Origin: Cenococcum geophilum 1.58
Taxonomy: Eukaryota; Ascomycota; Dothideomycetes; Gloniales; Gloniaceae
Direction: 5' to 3'
Assembly (NCBI GenBank): GCA_001692895.1
Contig: KV748240.1
Location: 813,239 to 877,238 of the forward strand
Length of the DNA: 64,000 bases
The translations under genes and the position numbers were made by a program. Below the pieces are notes generated by a model. That model did no database searches. It saw only the letters and a program-made list of their open reading frames with translations, and had not been told where the DNA came from. Of this stretch, positions 1-12,500 are shown in pieces (within the stretch, counting starts at the first letter, position 1; every line of letters starts with the position of its first letter).

Positions 1-1524
1 TAGCAACGTTACTAACGCCTTCCTTCGCAAAGTTTACTAACTACATAGGTTACCTAACTTAATTACATCCAACTAAGGTATATAATTTAACTCTAATATA
101 TAGAGACGAATCTGCTAACGCCTTAGTATCTCCGTTAAGATATCTATATCCTTTTATTATAAAACTACTAGGTAACTAAAAAACGCTAATGCTAGTATAA
201 AAGCGTACCTACGATAGGTAGTTGCCTATAGTTAAGATAACTAGGTAAATTACCTCCTACTAGGTAAATTTGCAGCAAATAACTACGTCTTAACTACTAT
301 AGGACTTACCCCGTTCTTTGCGAATAAGAGTTATTACCCCTAATCTAGTATAGAGCTACTAGAACCTATTAATAAGAAACTACCATATAGAAAACACCTT
401 AAGATGCTACTTACTAACTAGTATACAGACCGTATAAAAAATCTACTTAACTACTATAAGGGAGAAATGGCCTAGGCTTAAGTAAAGTAGGCCTACTTAG
501 CTAACTGCTATAGAACGCCACTACCAGAGATACATGTTGGCGACTAAGTATAGCTAGATATACACAATATCTCTATATAGAGGCCTATAAAGTTACTTAA
601 TTATAAAAACCTTGGCCCCTATTTAATTAAATAAGTTATTAATAGGGGAGCCGTATATAAGCTAAAACTCTTACCTACCCTAGCCACCTACGGGATATAG
701 CCTATATTTTACCTATAACTACTATACCTCTATTAGCCTAACCCCTTACTAGGGCAGATATAGCCTAAACCCCTACTAGTACTAATCTAAGATAAGAATA
801 AAGATAAGAACTATAAGGAGTGGACTATTAAACGAATTATTAACTTTAAATACTTTAGTAAAGGTAGAGGACAACAGCTTTACTACAGAGCTATATATAT
901 AGGATTTAATATAAATTAGCCAGAATAGCAACTATAGGAAGACTTCGAAAATGTAAAGGATTTAATTAGTAACTTTTACTACGCGAACCTATAGAAACCG
1001 GGCTTAAGTAGAGATTTTATACCTAATCCTCTATAGGAGCCCTTATAGAGTTAAAACCGTTATATATTACCACATAAGGGCAAATTGCCGTTAGATTGCA
1101 GTAAAGTGCGATTACGTGACTAGAATATTGTTAAGATGTCCAGGAACTTTAACCAGTAGTTAAAGTTATCTAATTAGTTAGATTCTTAGATGCCAAGCCT
1201 TATTATATAATATTATTTTAAACCTTTAGCGATACCCCCCTTTCTTCTTTTCTATACCTTAAGTGTCCCTTTTATATATATATAGTAACCACAGCATCGC
1301 CGGAGCTCCGCCTCTATAGGAGGGGGGGTAGTATTACGGAACCCCACCACAGGGGCCTCTATAGGAGAGCCCCGTGCTCTTGCGTACACCTCGCGTATAG
1401 CTTATATCAGCTACGCGTAGGTATATTACCTTCTTACGCCCTTAACCCTTACGATCGATCGCATAACGTCTTGTAGACTCCTCGAATACATACGCTCTAT
1501 AGCCACTACCCTTGTTCCGTAACA
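1..1524 (+). mobile_element. H1: 3' part of a Ty3/gypsy element (family H), cut by the window edge
   Basis: This stretch aligns almost base for base with about 39510-41038 of element H2. It therefore covers the C-terminal half of integrase, the 3' untranslated part and the 3' LTR. Differences from H2 are mostly C-to-T or G-to-A, so H1 is the more heavily RIPed copy. It is a broken fossil with many breaks. A purine-rich run (GGAGGGGGGG, about 1319-1328) lies just upstream of the LTR, as expected for a polypurine tract. The right flank at 1525 passes into LINE-like sequence, so H1 probably sits inside the same LINE as G1. Its 5' end lies outside the window, so its target duplication cannot be checked. 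Confidence 0.85.
1332..1524 (+). repeat. 3' LTR of H1 (193 bp)
   Basis: Starts as a mutated form of TGTCACGG and ends GTTCCGTAACA. It is the same length and nearly the same sequence as the LTR at 40846-41038, and matches that copy, not the 34694-34885 copy, over its last 30 bases. Intact family ends form an inverted repeat, TGTCACGGAAC / GTTCCGTGACA. Confidence 0.88.
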
Positions 1525-1594
1525 AGCGCTATAAATAAAAAAACTTTAGATTATTTAGGCGAATATAAGAAAGTATAAAGAAGTATAGTATGCG
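1525..1594 (+). pseudogene. LINE fragment, start of the endonuclease region
   Basis: A 70-bp sliver between the H1 LTR and the G1 5' LTR. Its last five bases (ATGCG, 1590-1594) recur at 42720-42724, directly after the G1 3' LTR, where LINE reading resumes. This is the left flank of the G1 insertion and belongs just upstream of the endonuclease segment that continues at 42725. The rest of the 5' part of the LINE is not in the window. Confidence 0.6.
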
Positions 1595-2014
1595 TATTAC
1601 GGACCTTATATTGGCAGTAGTACGACTACTAAGGAAAGATATAAACGGGTTAGTTAAGATAGTACGGGAGGCGCTAGAACCGATCGAGCTATAGAATAAG
1701 GGGTAGCTAAGTTATATAGTAAGTCACGTTATAAGTTTGGAACGTAGGAACGTGGGAATATAGGAACGCAATATACCGACGTACTAATGTACCGATATAC
1801 TAAACCCTTTACTATAGGGAGGAGTTATATATTTAAGGATATACTATCTCTATAGATAGTTTCTCTTCTTTATAGTAAATCTTAGAATATAATTAAAGTT
1901 AATCTGTTAGGTAACCACTCCACTAAGTTATATTTACGTTATTGACTATTCTATACCTATATACCTAGCCTATTAATAAGTCTACCGTAGTATTCCCTAT
2001 AAGGCTTTATTATA
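1595..2014 (+). repeat. G1 5' LTR (420 bp)
   Basis: Begins as a mutated TGTTACGGACC and ends TTATTATA. The same 420-bp span, with the same end points relative to its neighbours, occurs at 42300-42719. It is a diverged relative of the G2 LTRs, which have the same length. Confidence 0.9.
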
Positions 2015-3280
2015 TATTTACTACTAAGGTTACAGTAAAAGAAGTTAAATAATATACTACTAAAAGCAGTAGCTATAACGCCGTTAACGGCAGCGACTAT
2101 ATTAGGATTAAGTAATAATACCAGCATAGTAGATACTAACTCTTAGCTAGTTACCGTTAGACAGCTATAGGAAATAGTTAATTAATTAACAGATAATAAT
2201 AGGATACTTAAAGAAAGAATTAATAGAATTAGAGTAGCTAAGGTTAAGTTACCCTTAATTAAGCGATTCTTAGGGGAGAAGTTAAAGCTTAAGGGATTCC
2301 TTATATAAATGCACTTTAAGGTTATATAAAAAGGGGTAAAGTTAGGAACGCCTATGGACCAAGTTGCTTATATAGGATTATTTTTAACAGGGAGAGTACT
2401 TAAGTAGTTTAAACCCTATCTTACGAAGGTATAGGAGTATAGCATAACAACTACTAACTAAGAGGTATAGTATATATTCTTAAGTTAGAACGGGTTCGCG
2501 GAACGCCTAATATAAATATTTAAAAACCTAGAGGCAACTATAATAGTAAAAAGAAAGCTTTAAAACCTAATATAAAGAACTTTAGTAATTAAATATATAA
2601 CGTAGTTTTAAATATTAGCAATATAAGTTAAATAGAATAATAAGGCGCTTATGGCATAGTACAAGCAAGGACTTAAAGTAAAAGTCTAGGACGTAATTAT
2701 CCTAATAGAAGATGCGGATACTCTTAGGGAATTAATTAATTAAGCAATTAAGATTAATAATAGGATCTACTAAAAAGAGTAGATTAAGAAGGGTTAGAAT
2801 AGAGTTCTATAGTCGTATAAGGGGTAGGGCACGTAATAATAAAGTTAAAGTTAGAAACTATAGTATAGCGCAGAGCTAATAGACCTAAGTAGTACTAAAG
2901 AAAATAAGAAATAAAATAAAAGACTATAGAAACCTAAAGGATAAGAATTAAGTAATTAAAGGTTTAAGGAGCAAAGGCTAAACTAGGGATCTTAGTAGTA
3001 GAAGACGTTTAGGCGGACTCTATAGTAAGAAAAATAGTTTAAAAAAGGAGCTTATATAAATTATAGAAAATAAGGTTATTTTATTAGAGACTATAAAAGT
3101 AAACAGAGTCACTATATAGTAAAAGGAATAAGACTAGTAGACGATATATATATATATAAAGGGATAATAATATACTGCGAGGAATAAAAGAGTGTTTAAT
3201 TAAAAGTTTTGCGTTTTGTTATAATAACGTATATTAAATTTATAAAGACGCTAAGTATAGCGTAAGCTATTAGCCATAGG
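2015..3280 (+). mobile_element. G1 leader and gag segment
   Basis: Aligns with 3701-4980 of G2 along its whole length, including the leader, the gag body and the zinc-knuckle area (about 3055-3100). It stops abruptly at 3280 where G2 is inserted, and its last five bases (ATAGG) are the G2 target duplication. The fossil coding sequence is broken many times by RIP. Confidence 0.82.
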
Positions 3281-3700
3281 TGTTACGGACGCTTTAAGTA
3301 CGATGTTACGACTACTTAGAGAAGAGTTGAAAGAAGCTAGTTAGTTAATACAAGCACGGTCTAGGATGGAACCCGTAGAACCATATGACGAGGAATAGTA
3401 AGCAGAGTCACGTGATGTGATTTGTGTGATCTATATAATCTATAAGATCTGCGATAAAGCGAATAGAGCGAACAGAGCAGATAGAGCAACGACTTTCTTA
3501 GGAGTACGGTTGTGTATTTAAGGACCCTTAGTCCCTACCTAGATAGTTCCTTCCTCGTAGTAATTCTTAGAAACAATTAGAGTTAATCTATTAGGTAACC
3601 ACTCCACCAGTTATTATTACGTTATTAACTTACTTGTAATACCTACACACCTAGCCCATTAACAGAATCCATTATAGCCCTACTACAAGGTTCCGTTACA
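3281..3700 (+). repeat. G2 5' LTR (420 bp)
   Basis: TGTTACGGAC at the start, CCGTTACA at the end. It contains the palindrome TCACGTGA (3408-3415) and a run of short direct repeats of the type AGCGAATAGAGCGAACAGAG (about 3457-3500). Confidence 0.93.
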
Positions 3701-6700
3701 TAATTACTACCACAGTTACGGTTTTAATAAGTCAAACAATATACCACCAAAAGCAGCCACTACAACGCCATCAACGGCGGCAACTACTTCAAGGTTAGGG
3801 GGTGACACCAGTATAGCAGACACTAACTCGCAACAACCTGTAACGGTAGGACAATTATAAGAAATAGTAGATCAATTAATAGAAAATAATACGGTACTTA
3901 AAAATAGACTTAACGGAATTAGAGCAGCAAAGGTTAAGTTACCGTTAATTAAACAATTCTTAGAAGAAAAATTAAAGCTTAAAGGATTTCTAATGTAAAT
4001 ATATTTTAAAGTCATGCAAGAAGGGGCCAAGTTAGCTATAATAATGGACTAGATAGCCTACACAGGACTATTCCTAACGGGTTAGGCACTTAAATAGTTT
4101 AAACCCTACTTAATAGAAATATAGACTAATGGCATAACTACTATAAATTAAAAGGTATAATTTATATTTTCTAGCTAGGCAGAATTCGTAAAACGATTAA
4201 TATAGATATTTAGGGACCCGGAAGCAACAACTATAGCAAAAAGGAAGCTTTAGGACCTAACACAATAAACTTTAGCAATTAAGTATATAATATAGTTTTA
4301 AACACTTATAATATAAGTCAAGTGGAATAATAAGGCGCTTATAGTATAGTACAAACAAGGACTTAAGGCTAAAGTTTAGGACGTAATTATTCTAATAGAA
4401 GATACGGACACCCTAAGGGAATTAATAGATTAAGCGATTAAAATTAATAATAGGATCTTCTAAAGGGAACAGGCTAAGAAGGGCTAGGACAGAGTTCTAC
4501 AGTTATATAAGACGTAGAATACGCAACAACTAAAGCCAAATTAGAAACTATGGTATGGCGCAGAGCTAATAGACCTAAGTAGTACTAAAGAAACCTATAA
4601 GAAATGGGGAAAATAACTATAGAAACCTAAAGGTTAAGGATCTAGTAATTATAGGACTAAGGAGTAGAGGCTAAACCAGGGATCTTAATAGCAGAAGACG
4701 TTTAGGCAGACTCTATAATAAAGTTAGTGGTTTAGAAACAGAGCTTGCATAAATTGCGGAAAAAAGGGTTACTTTACGAGGAATTGTAAAGATAGTTAGA
4801 GTTACTATATAATAAAGGGAATAAAACTAATAGTAGGTAACATACACGTACAGAAGGACAATAGTGTACTATAAGGAATAAAAGAATGTTTAATTAGAAG
4901 TTTTGCGTTCTATTATAATAACGCATGCTAAATTTATAAAGACGCTAAGTATAGTGCAAGCTATTAGCTATAGGAGCTAGAGTTAAGAGAACTTAAAGGA
5001 ACTATAGAGTTAGATAAAGAACAAGATTAACTCTATAAGCTAGATTAAGATATTACAGTAACGTGCGGATAAAGATTAGTAATAATAATAATAGAGTTAG
5101 AGTACTTATTAATTAATAGCGACGAGGAAAGTAAAGGAACCAACTAGGGGTATCTAAACCTTAATAATGTAACAGAAGTAAAGACTAAGACCGCTATAGA
5201 GTAAGGTTTAGTAACGGGCATTATAACACCGTTGGATACGGTATCTATTACTTTATAAGACGGAAGAAGTAATATTTAAAGACGATTAAGCAAGCAGATA
5301 ACTGCTAGTGCTAGCTTACTACTTAATAAAGGCAAAAGGCCAAAGGCTTAAGATTCTTAAGATAAGATAAGAGATAACTAAGATTCTTAAAGTAAAATAA
5401 GGCACGCTTAGAGACCTATAACGGACGATAATTAATAGAGTAGAGCGGCAGCTTAGTTTAAGAACATATAAATAAGCTCGGGATAAGTATTCCTAATAGT
5501 ATAAGATTTTTAAGACGAGATAAGTGAGATTTAAGACTCTTAAGATGAGATAAGAATACTAAGTAAGCCTAGTTAGACTAAGGCTGGAGCTAAGCTTAAG
5601 TTAGAAGTAAGCTTAGGATTAAAAAATCCAAGGGATTAAGAATTTAGAGTATAAATTAGGACACCTATAAGTAGGAGGCAAGGAGCTTCTTTATAGATTA
5701 GAAAATCTACGGCGTAAATAGTAATTAGACTAGGAGACAGATATATAAACCTAGAGGACTTACTAGGGGAATATAGTGTTTAGCCTAAAGATTAAAAAAT
5801 TGATACTAAGATTAAGAAGTATAAAGACTTTAAGGATCTACTTATAAGACGCGACGTAAAAGAAACTATAGAGGAATTTAGGGCAAGAATTACCTTATAG
5901 CAAGAATAGAAACTAGATAAGAGATCTAGCATATTAGGACGTATAAGGGACAGAGCGCTAGTACGAAGGATTACTAATAGGCCTAGAGCAGGCACATTAA
6001 GAGCTAAGTAGCTTACCGAACTAGAACAGGAAGAAGATTTAGGGATCTTTACTAGGTTCGAAGAACAACATACTAAAGGCTATTACAACGTAGTAATAAA
6101 GAGATATTTCCTTATAGACGAGCCGTATATACTTAAGCAGCTATACTAAAAGTAGTATAGACAACGACATAATAATAAGTGGGAAGATTTCTATATATAG
6201 TTAGACGAGAAAGTTATCCAAAACCACCTAATTATGGAAAAGGCTATAACTTATATTAAGGGGGCCTTAATTATAACATTAAAAGATTTAGAGGAGCAAT
6301 TAGAGGACTAAAGAAGTAAGAGACGTATCTTAGTACCTGCGAACAAAGTCATAACGCTTAAATTAATAAAAGAAAGGTTTAAACTTAAGGACGAGGATAA
6401 GCTAAGAGTTAACCCACGATATTAAGCACATTATACATTATTATAGATAGCATATATAGATAATGCGTATAACATATATAAAGCACTAAAGGATAAAAAT
6501 TAGAAGTATTTAATAAGAATATATTAGATAACGGACGAGGTAAAGTATTAAAACGCTAAGTATATATATAGTTAGCACCTAGTAGAAGTTTAAGAATAAG
6601 GGGACTTAATACTTTAACCAGGAAGATTCCTTATAGAAGAATGCCTAGATAGATAACAATGGTGGGAATATCCAGAGAACACCTATTTATAGCACATTAA

Positions 6701-7307
6701 AGATAAAAAACAAACTAAGTATTGGCCTAAGTTGGACTAAGTATAAACAGGATTAAGTAGCTAGTAGTTAGGAAAAGGGGAGGCCCATAGGACTAAAGGG
6801 AGCCAGTAGTAGAGCCTTAGACCCTTAAAGGAATTTAAGGACAACACCTAAATTTATAAGTTAAATAGCAAGATCAATAGTTTAAGGCATTAATAGATAG
6901 TAGAGTAATAAGAAACCATATCTCGCTAGCAGCAGTTAAAAGAATGGGATTACTATATAGATAGAAAGAACCTCCTTACCTATTACATCGGCAAAATATA
7001 GTACCCTACCAATAGCCTCAATGGTTAGTAGTTGACGCAATTGGCGCGCAGTTGAGGGCATTTAGCAACTTGACCGACTAGCCTATATCGTATTTTTTTA
7101 ATACGCAGCCTACGCGTAGTCTGCGCGTAACCTATATATAACTTACATAAAACCTACTAGCAATCTGCGCATTTAGCAACTATAATTATATTTACCTCTT
7201 TTATACTAATAGCATATTTTAAATAAATAAAAGCTACTTTAAGGCTATTTATAAGGCTAGNAAAATAAATATTATTTTAGATAATTTAATATAATATAGT
7301 AATGGTT

Positions 7308-7720
7308 CTCTTCTACCTATCTACCTATTAACTTACCTACCTATCTATCTACCTACTTACCTACATCGCCTACCTATCTACATTGCCTACCTATCTATAT
7401 CGCCTACCTATCTACATTACTTACTTATCTATATCGCCTACCTATCTATATTACCTACCTATCTGCATCGCCTACCTATTTATATTACCTACCTATCTAT
7501 ATCGCCTACCTATCTGCATTGCCTACCTATCTATATCACCTACCTATCTATATTGCCTACCTATTTGCATCTACCTACCTATCTATATCTACCTACCCGT
7601 TAGCATTTACTTACCTATCTATATTTGCTTACCTATCTACATCTAATTACTAGTCTACATCTGCCTACCTGTTAGCATCTGCCTACCTATTAGCATCTCC
7701 CTATTTATGCCTACCTGTTT
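7308..7720. repeat. 17-bp minisatellite of P1
   Basis: Tandem units such as CGCCTACCTATCTATAT and TACCTACCTATCTGCAT, strongly strand-asymmetric (pyrimidine-rich on the plus strand). The period of 17 keeps all frames open in places, so the apparent 87-residue frame here is a by-product. The reverse-complement array is at 57465-57680 in P2. Confidence 0.9.
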
Positions 7721-7764
7721 ATACTGCCTTAATTCGATTGATTGATTAAATCGTTTATAGTGTT

Positions 7765-8232
7765 CGCTGGCTAGTCGTTATCGTCTAGCTCTGGCGACGG
7801 TCGTCTAGTTCTAGCGACGGTCGTCTAGTTCTAGTAACGGTCGTCTGGTTCTGGCGATGGTCGTCTAGCTCTAGCGACGGTTGTCTGGCGACGGTCGTGT
7901 GGTTCTGGTAACGGTCGTCTGGTGACGGCAACGGTCGTCTGGTTCTGGTAACGGTCGTCTAGTTCTAGCAATAGTCGTCTAGTTCTGGCGACGGTTGTCT
8001 TATTCTAGCGACGATCGTCTAGTTCTAGTAACGGTGTTCTAGTTCTAGCGACGGCGACGGTCGTCTAGTTCTGGTAACGGTTGTTTAGTTCTAGCGATAG
8101 TTGTCTAGTTCTGGCAACGGTTGTCTCGTTCTAGCGACGGTCGTCTGGTTCTAGTAACGGTGTTCTAGTTCTAGCGACGGCAACGGTCGTCTGGTTCTGG
8201 TAACGGTCGTCTAGTTCTGGCAACGGTCCTCT
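7765..8232. repeat. 20-bp minisatellite of P1
   Basis: Tandem units of the form CGTCTAGTTCTGGCGACGGT, about 23 units with a few indels. The same unit in reverse complement (ACCAGACGACCGTCGCCAGA) makes the array at 57060-57385 in P2. Confidence 0.9.
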
Positions 8233-8345
8233 ACTAGCTGCCGTTCTGGTGCCTCCCTAGGTAGGGAGGATATAAGGAAGGATAGATAGATAAAAAAAAT
8301 AAGGTGGCTATATAGGAGAGGCTATCGGAAATATAGCGGGGACCC
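8233..8345. other. Conserved spacer between the two GC-rich P arrays
   Basis: Includes the palindrome CCTCCCTAGGTAGGGAGG, an AAGGAAGGA run and GGGGACCCGATG just before the 12-bp array. The same spacer, reverse-complemented, is at 56936-57060 (P2) and in degraded form at 59520-59640 (P3), so it is a fixed part of the family. Confidence 0.8.
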
Positions 8346-8930
8346 GATGTAGAGCTTCGTGTAGAGCCTCTGTACGCAGAGCTTCGCGCAGAGCCTCGTG
8401 CAGAGCTTCGTGCAGAGCCTCGTGCAGAGCCTCCGTACGCAGAGCTTCGCGCAGAGCCTCTGTACGTAGAGCTTCGGGCAGAGCCTCTGTACGCAGAGCT
8501 TCGTGCAGAGCCTCTATACGCAAAGCTTCGTGTAGAGCCTCATGTAGAGCCTTATGCAAAGCTTCGTGTAGAGCTTCGTGCAGAACTTCGTGCAGAGCTT
8601 CGTGCAGAGCTTCATGCAGAGCTTCGTGCAGAGCTTCGTGCAGAGCTTCGTGCAGAGCTTCGTGCAGAGCTTCGTGCAGAGCTTCGTGCAGAGCTTCGTG
8701 CAGAGCTTCGTGCAGAGCTTCGTGCAGAGCTTCGTGCAGAGCTTCGTGCAGAGCTTCGTGCAGAGCTTCGTGCAGAGCTTCGTGCAGAGCTTCGTGCAGA
8801 GCTTCGTGCAGAGCTTCGTGTAGAGCTTCGTGCAGAGCTTCGTGCAGAGCTTCGTGCAGAGCTTCATGCAGAGCCTCTATACGCAGAGCTTCGTGTAGAG
8901 CTTCGTGTAGAGCCTTATGCAGAGCCTCTA
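8346..8930. repeat. 12-bp minisatellite of P1 with homogeneous core
   Basis: About 48 tandem units of CAGAGCTTCGTG and variants. The middle (about 8590-8820) is made of near-identical units, while both flanks hold mixed variants (CTCTGTACG, TGTAGAG). Because 12 is a multiple of three, all frames stay open and give repeats such as (CTKL)n or (QSFV)n; these are not genes. Confidence 0.95.
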
Positions 8931-8989
8931 AGTAATAAAACTATATAAAAATTCATTTGCGTAATTAGCATATAACTTTACCTTAATTG

Positions 8990-9450
8990 CATATTAAGGA
9001 ATATACAGTTAGCTTTTAAAGTTGTTAAGTAGGTTAACTGCGTGTTATTTAACTTTTAAATATATTAAGTAGGTTAACTGCGTATTAAGTTAGTTAAATT
9101 ATATATTAAGTAGGTTAACTATATATTAAGTTAGTTAAATTGCATATTAAGTAGGTTAACTACATATTAAGTTGGTTAAATTGCATATTAAGTAGGTTAA
9201 CTATGTATTAAGTTGGTTAAATTGCATATTAAGTAGGTTAACTATATATTAAGTTAGTTAAATTGCATATTAAGTAGGTCAACTGCGTATTAAGTTAGTT
9301 AAATTGCATATTAAGTAGGTTAACTACGTGTTAAGTTAGTTAAATTATATATTAAGTAGGTTAACTACGTATTAAGTTAGTTAAATTGCGTATTAAGTTA
9401 GTTAATTGCGTGTTAAGTTGGTTAATTGCGTGTCGAGTTAGTTAAATTGC
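8990..9450. repeat. About 41-bp AT-rich array of P1 (20+21 dimers)
   Basis: Alternating units ATTAAGTAGGTTAACTRYRT (20 bp) and ATTAAGTTRGTTAAATTGCAT (21 bp), giving a two-part higher-order repeat of about 41 bp. The last units before 9450 are shortened. Matching arrays lie in P2 (56225-56515) and P3 (58810-59075). Confidence 0.88.
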
Positions 9451-9518
9451 ATGTCAATTACGCGAAACGCGAACACCAAAGTCAACTTAAATCTCATCCT
9501 GCGAATATTTTCCCGATG

Positions 9519-12500
9519 TAGTAACAATTTTAGAAGATCCAATAGCCTACGAAGGAGGCATCATTAATCTTAAAACAGGACCTATTTAGCTAACTATTAA
9601 AAAAAGATAAATCGAGATGTCTTTTAATATATTACTATTAGGGAATAATAAGGCAGTATTAGGAATGCCTTAGTTATAGGAATATAATCTAAAAATTAAT
9701 TAGGTTATAGGTTAAGTCAATATTAGAGATATATAACGCCGCAAGATGCAATAATAGGCCAAGTTAGTATAGTACTAAGTAGGAGCAACCTATAAAGAAA
9801 TAGAAAAAGGACTAAGCCATATACTAAAGAGATACTATAAGTACGGCAAGAAACTATAGTTACCTAAGAGTAAAAAGCTATTAGAGTATATAGTATAGAA
9901 CTATAAAATAGAATTAGAACTAAAAATAAGTCTAAGGTTCTTTCTAATCTATAAACTTACTAAAGAGAAAGGTAGAGCATTAAAAGAGTTTATCTAAGAA
10001 AACTTACGAAAGGGATACATTAGACCATCGCAGTTATCAGCGGGTTATCTAGTACTATTTATACCAAAAAAAAATGGCAAACTAAGACTGTGTATCAACT
10101 ATAGATAGTTAAATAGCATTACTAGGAAGGATAAGTATCCTTTACCCTTAATTAGCGAAATCTAAGACAGAATAGGCAATGCGCAAATCTTTATAAAAAT
10201 AGATCTAAGATAGGCGTACCATCAGATTAGAATCAAGGAAGGCAATAAATGGAAGGCAGCCTTTAGGTTAAAGGAAGGACTATATAAACCATTAATTATA
10301 CAATTCGGGCTTATAAACGCACTAGCAACGTTCCAGAAGCGTATTAACAATATATTAGGAGAACATTTGGATGAATTTGTTATGGTATACCTTAACAACA
10401 TTATTATCTACTTAATAAACGAGGAAGAACATAGAGAACACGTTAAATAGGTCTTAAGGAGACTATAGGAAGAACAAATGCTAGTAGCAATTAAGAAATG
10501 CGAGTTCTTTACTAGGAAGACCAATTTTATCGGATTTATTATTAAACTAGGCCAACTTAGTATAGATCTAAAGAAGATTAAGGCTATAGTAAATTGGTAG
10601 GAACTAGAGAACGTCACGTAGTTAAGATCGTTCCTAGGGTTTTATAATTACTGCAGAAGGTTTATAGCGCAATAGTTAAAGGATATTAAACTATTTACGC
10701 GATTAATAAAGAAAGAAGAACTATAGGTATAGGGAGAGGAATAGTAAGAACTCTTTAAGAAAGTAAAAGAGTTGTTTACCCAGGAGCTAGTTCTTAAAAT
10801 CTATTAACTAGAACTAGAGACGGTTATAGAAACAGATGCATTAAACTTTATACTAGGAGTATATTTTATATAAAGGCATCCAGATAGATAGTATCTAGTG
10901 GCATATTACAGTTAAAAAATAACACTACTAGAGTTAAACTATAATATCTATAACAAGGAGTTGTTAGGTATAGTTATAGCGCTAAAAGAGTAAAAAGCAT
11001 TCTTGCAAGGTATAAAAAAACTATTTATAGTTAAAACGGATTATAAGAACCTAATAAGATTCCTAATGACAAAGGAACTCAACCAAAGATAGGTTAGATG
11101 GGTAGAGATACTTATAGAATACCATTTTAAGATTTAGTATACTAAGGGTACAAACAACACGCGAGCTAATGCGTTAAGTTAAAAGGCTAAACTATAAAAT
11201 GACGATAAGCTATTAGGGGCTTTACTGTAAAAAGATACAAATAGACTAATTAGATACAATCATCTAAAGATTATAATAACTTAAGAGAATAAGCTAGAAA
11301 AGGTCTATAAAACACTAGAAAGCTTTTAGGCATAAAGAATTCTAAAAGCACAGCTAAAAGATCCACAATTAGATATATATAAAAATCGAAAAGCGAAGTA
11401 TATCCTAAGAAGCATAGCAGAGCAGTTTATAAAGGACTTCCACAAGGGACTAACTTAAGGACACAATAGAGCCACGGGCTTAGTGTTAAGACTCTAAGAG
11501 GAGTATATTATTAACAGAATCTAGAGAATAGCTAAAAGGGTTACTAGAGAGTATCTAGATTACCAAAGAAATAAACTAATAAGGCATAAGCCGTATAGAG
11601 GGCTACAACCTATTAAAATACTAGAGAGACTATGGGAGGTTATATTATAGGACTTTATTATTAAGTTATTAAAGTTAAAAGATCCTATTACTGGATAAGA
11701 TTACGACGTAATTTTAGTAATAGTAGACAAGCTTATAAAGTGGGGATACTTTATAGCCTATACGGAAGAAATCTTAGTAGAAGATATCGCTAGAATTTAT
11801 ATTAAAGAAGTGTTTATAAGATATAGAGTACTAAGCAAAATTATATTAGATAGGGATCTAAGATTTATAGCAGCATTCTAGAAAGTATTTTTAGCGGAAT
11901 AAGAAGTTTAAGCAGTAACTTCTACCGCATATTATCCGCAGATAGACGGTTAAATAGAAAGATTAAACTAGATACTAGAATAGTATCTAAGGCATTATAT
12001 TAATTACGTACAGAATAATTAGGTATCGCTATTACTAGTTATATAGTTTGCATATAATGCAACACCATAAGAAGGAATGGGTACGTTACTATTTAAGGCG
12101 AATTATGGATATAAGCTAAGAACATTATTATCACTATATTAAGTAAAGGAAATAAGTAGTAAAGCTAAGTAAAGAATAGAGACTTTAATAAATCTTTATA
12201 TAAACCTTACGGAAATAGCTAAGGTAGTATAGCAAAGAATAAAAAAGTACTATAATGCTAAGAGATCTAAGGGACCAGATCTTAAGGAGGGAGATAAAGT
12301 ATAGCTACTATATAAGAATTTTAAAAGCCAACAACTAAGCAAAAAGTTAAACCACGTTAGACTAGGACCTTTCGAAATTATATAAAAAATTTCACCAGTT
12401 ACATTTAAGTTAAACCTACTAGTTAAGATAAAGATCTACCCTATACAGTATATTACGATACTAGAGCCAGCATACGGGAATGCTAAGCCACTAGTTTATA

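Larger units (their letters stand above)
6986..9518. mobile_element. P1: non-autonomous TIR element built of four minisatellites
   Basis: Ends are CATCGGCAAAATAT (6986) and ATATTTTCCCGATG (to 9518), an inverted repeat of about 14 bp with one mismatch, flanked by TA on both sides (6984-6985, 9519-9520). The sister element G1 shows the empty site: its sequence around 23725 runs straight through (CTATTAGT). Interior, left to right: unique end (6986-7300), 17-bp array, 20-bp array, conserved spacer, 12-bp array, about 41-bp AT-rich array, unique end. I see no transposase frame; the only open frames are repetitive shadows of the arrays. TA duplication and short TIRs fit mobilisation by a Tc1/mariner- or pogo/Fot1-type transposase, which is inference. 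P2 and P3 are other copies. Confidence 0.85.

Noticed and set aside
7765-8232. Repeats of about 20 bp resembling a CRISPR array
   Set aside because: Units are contiguous with no unique spacers and sit inside a eukaryotic transposon; it is a minisatellite.
8308-8867. Open frames of 81-117 codons coding for repetitive CTKL, QSFV or EALH peptides
   Set aside because: They arise because the 12-bp period is a multiple of three; several frames on both strands are open at once.
6986-9518. P elements as Helitrons
   Set aside because: They have terminal inverted repeats and TA duplications, no TC...CTRR ends and no terminal hairpin.
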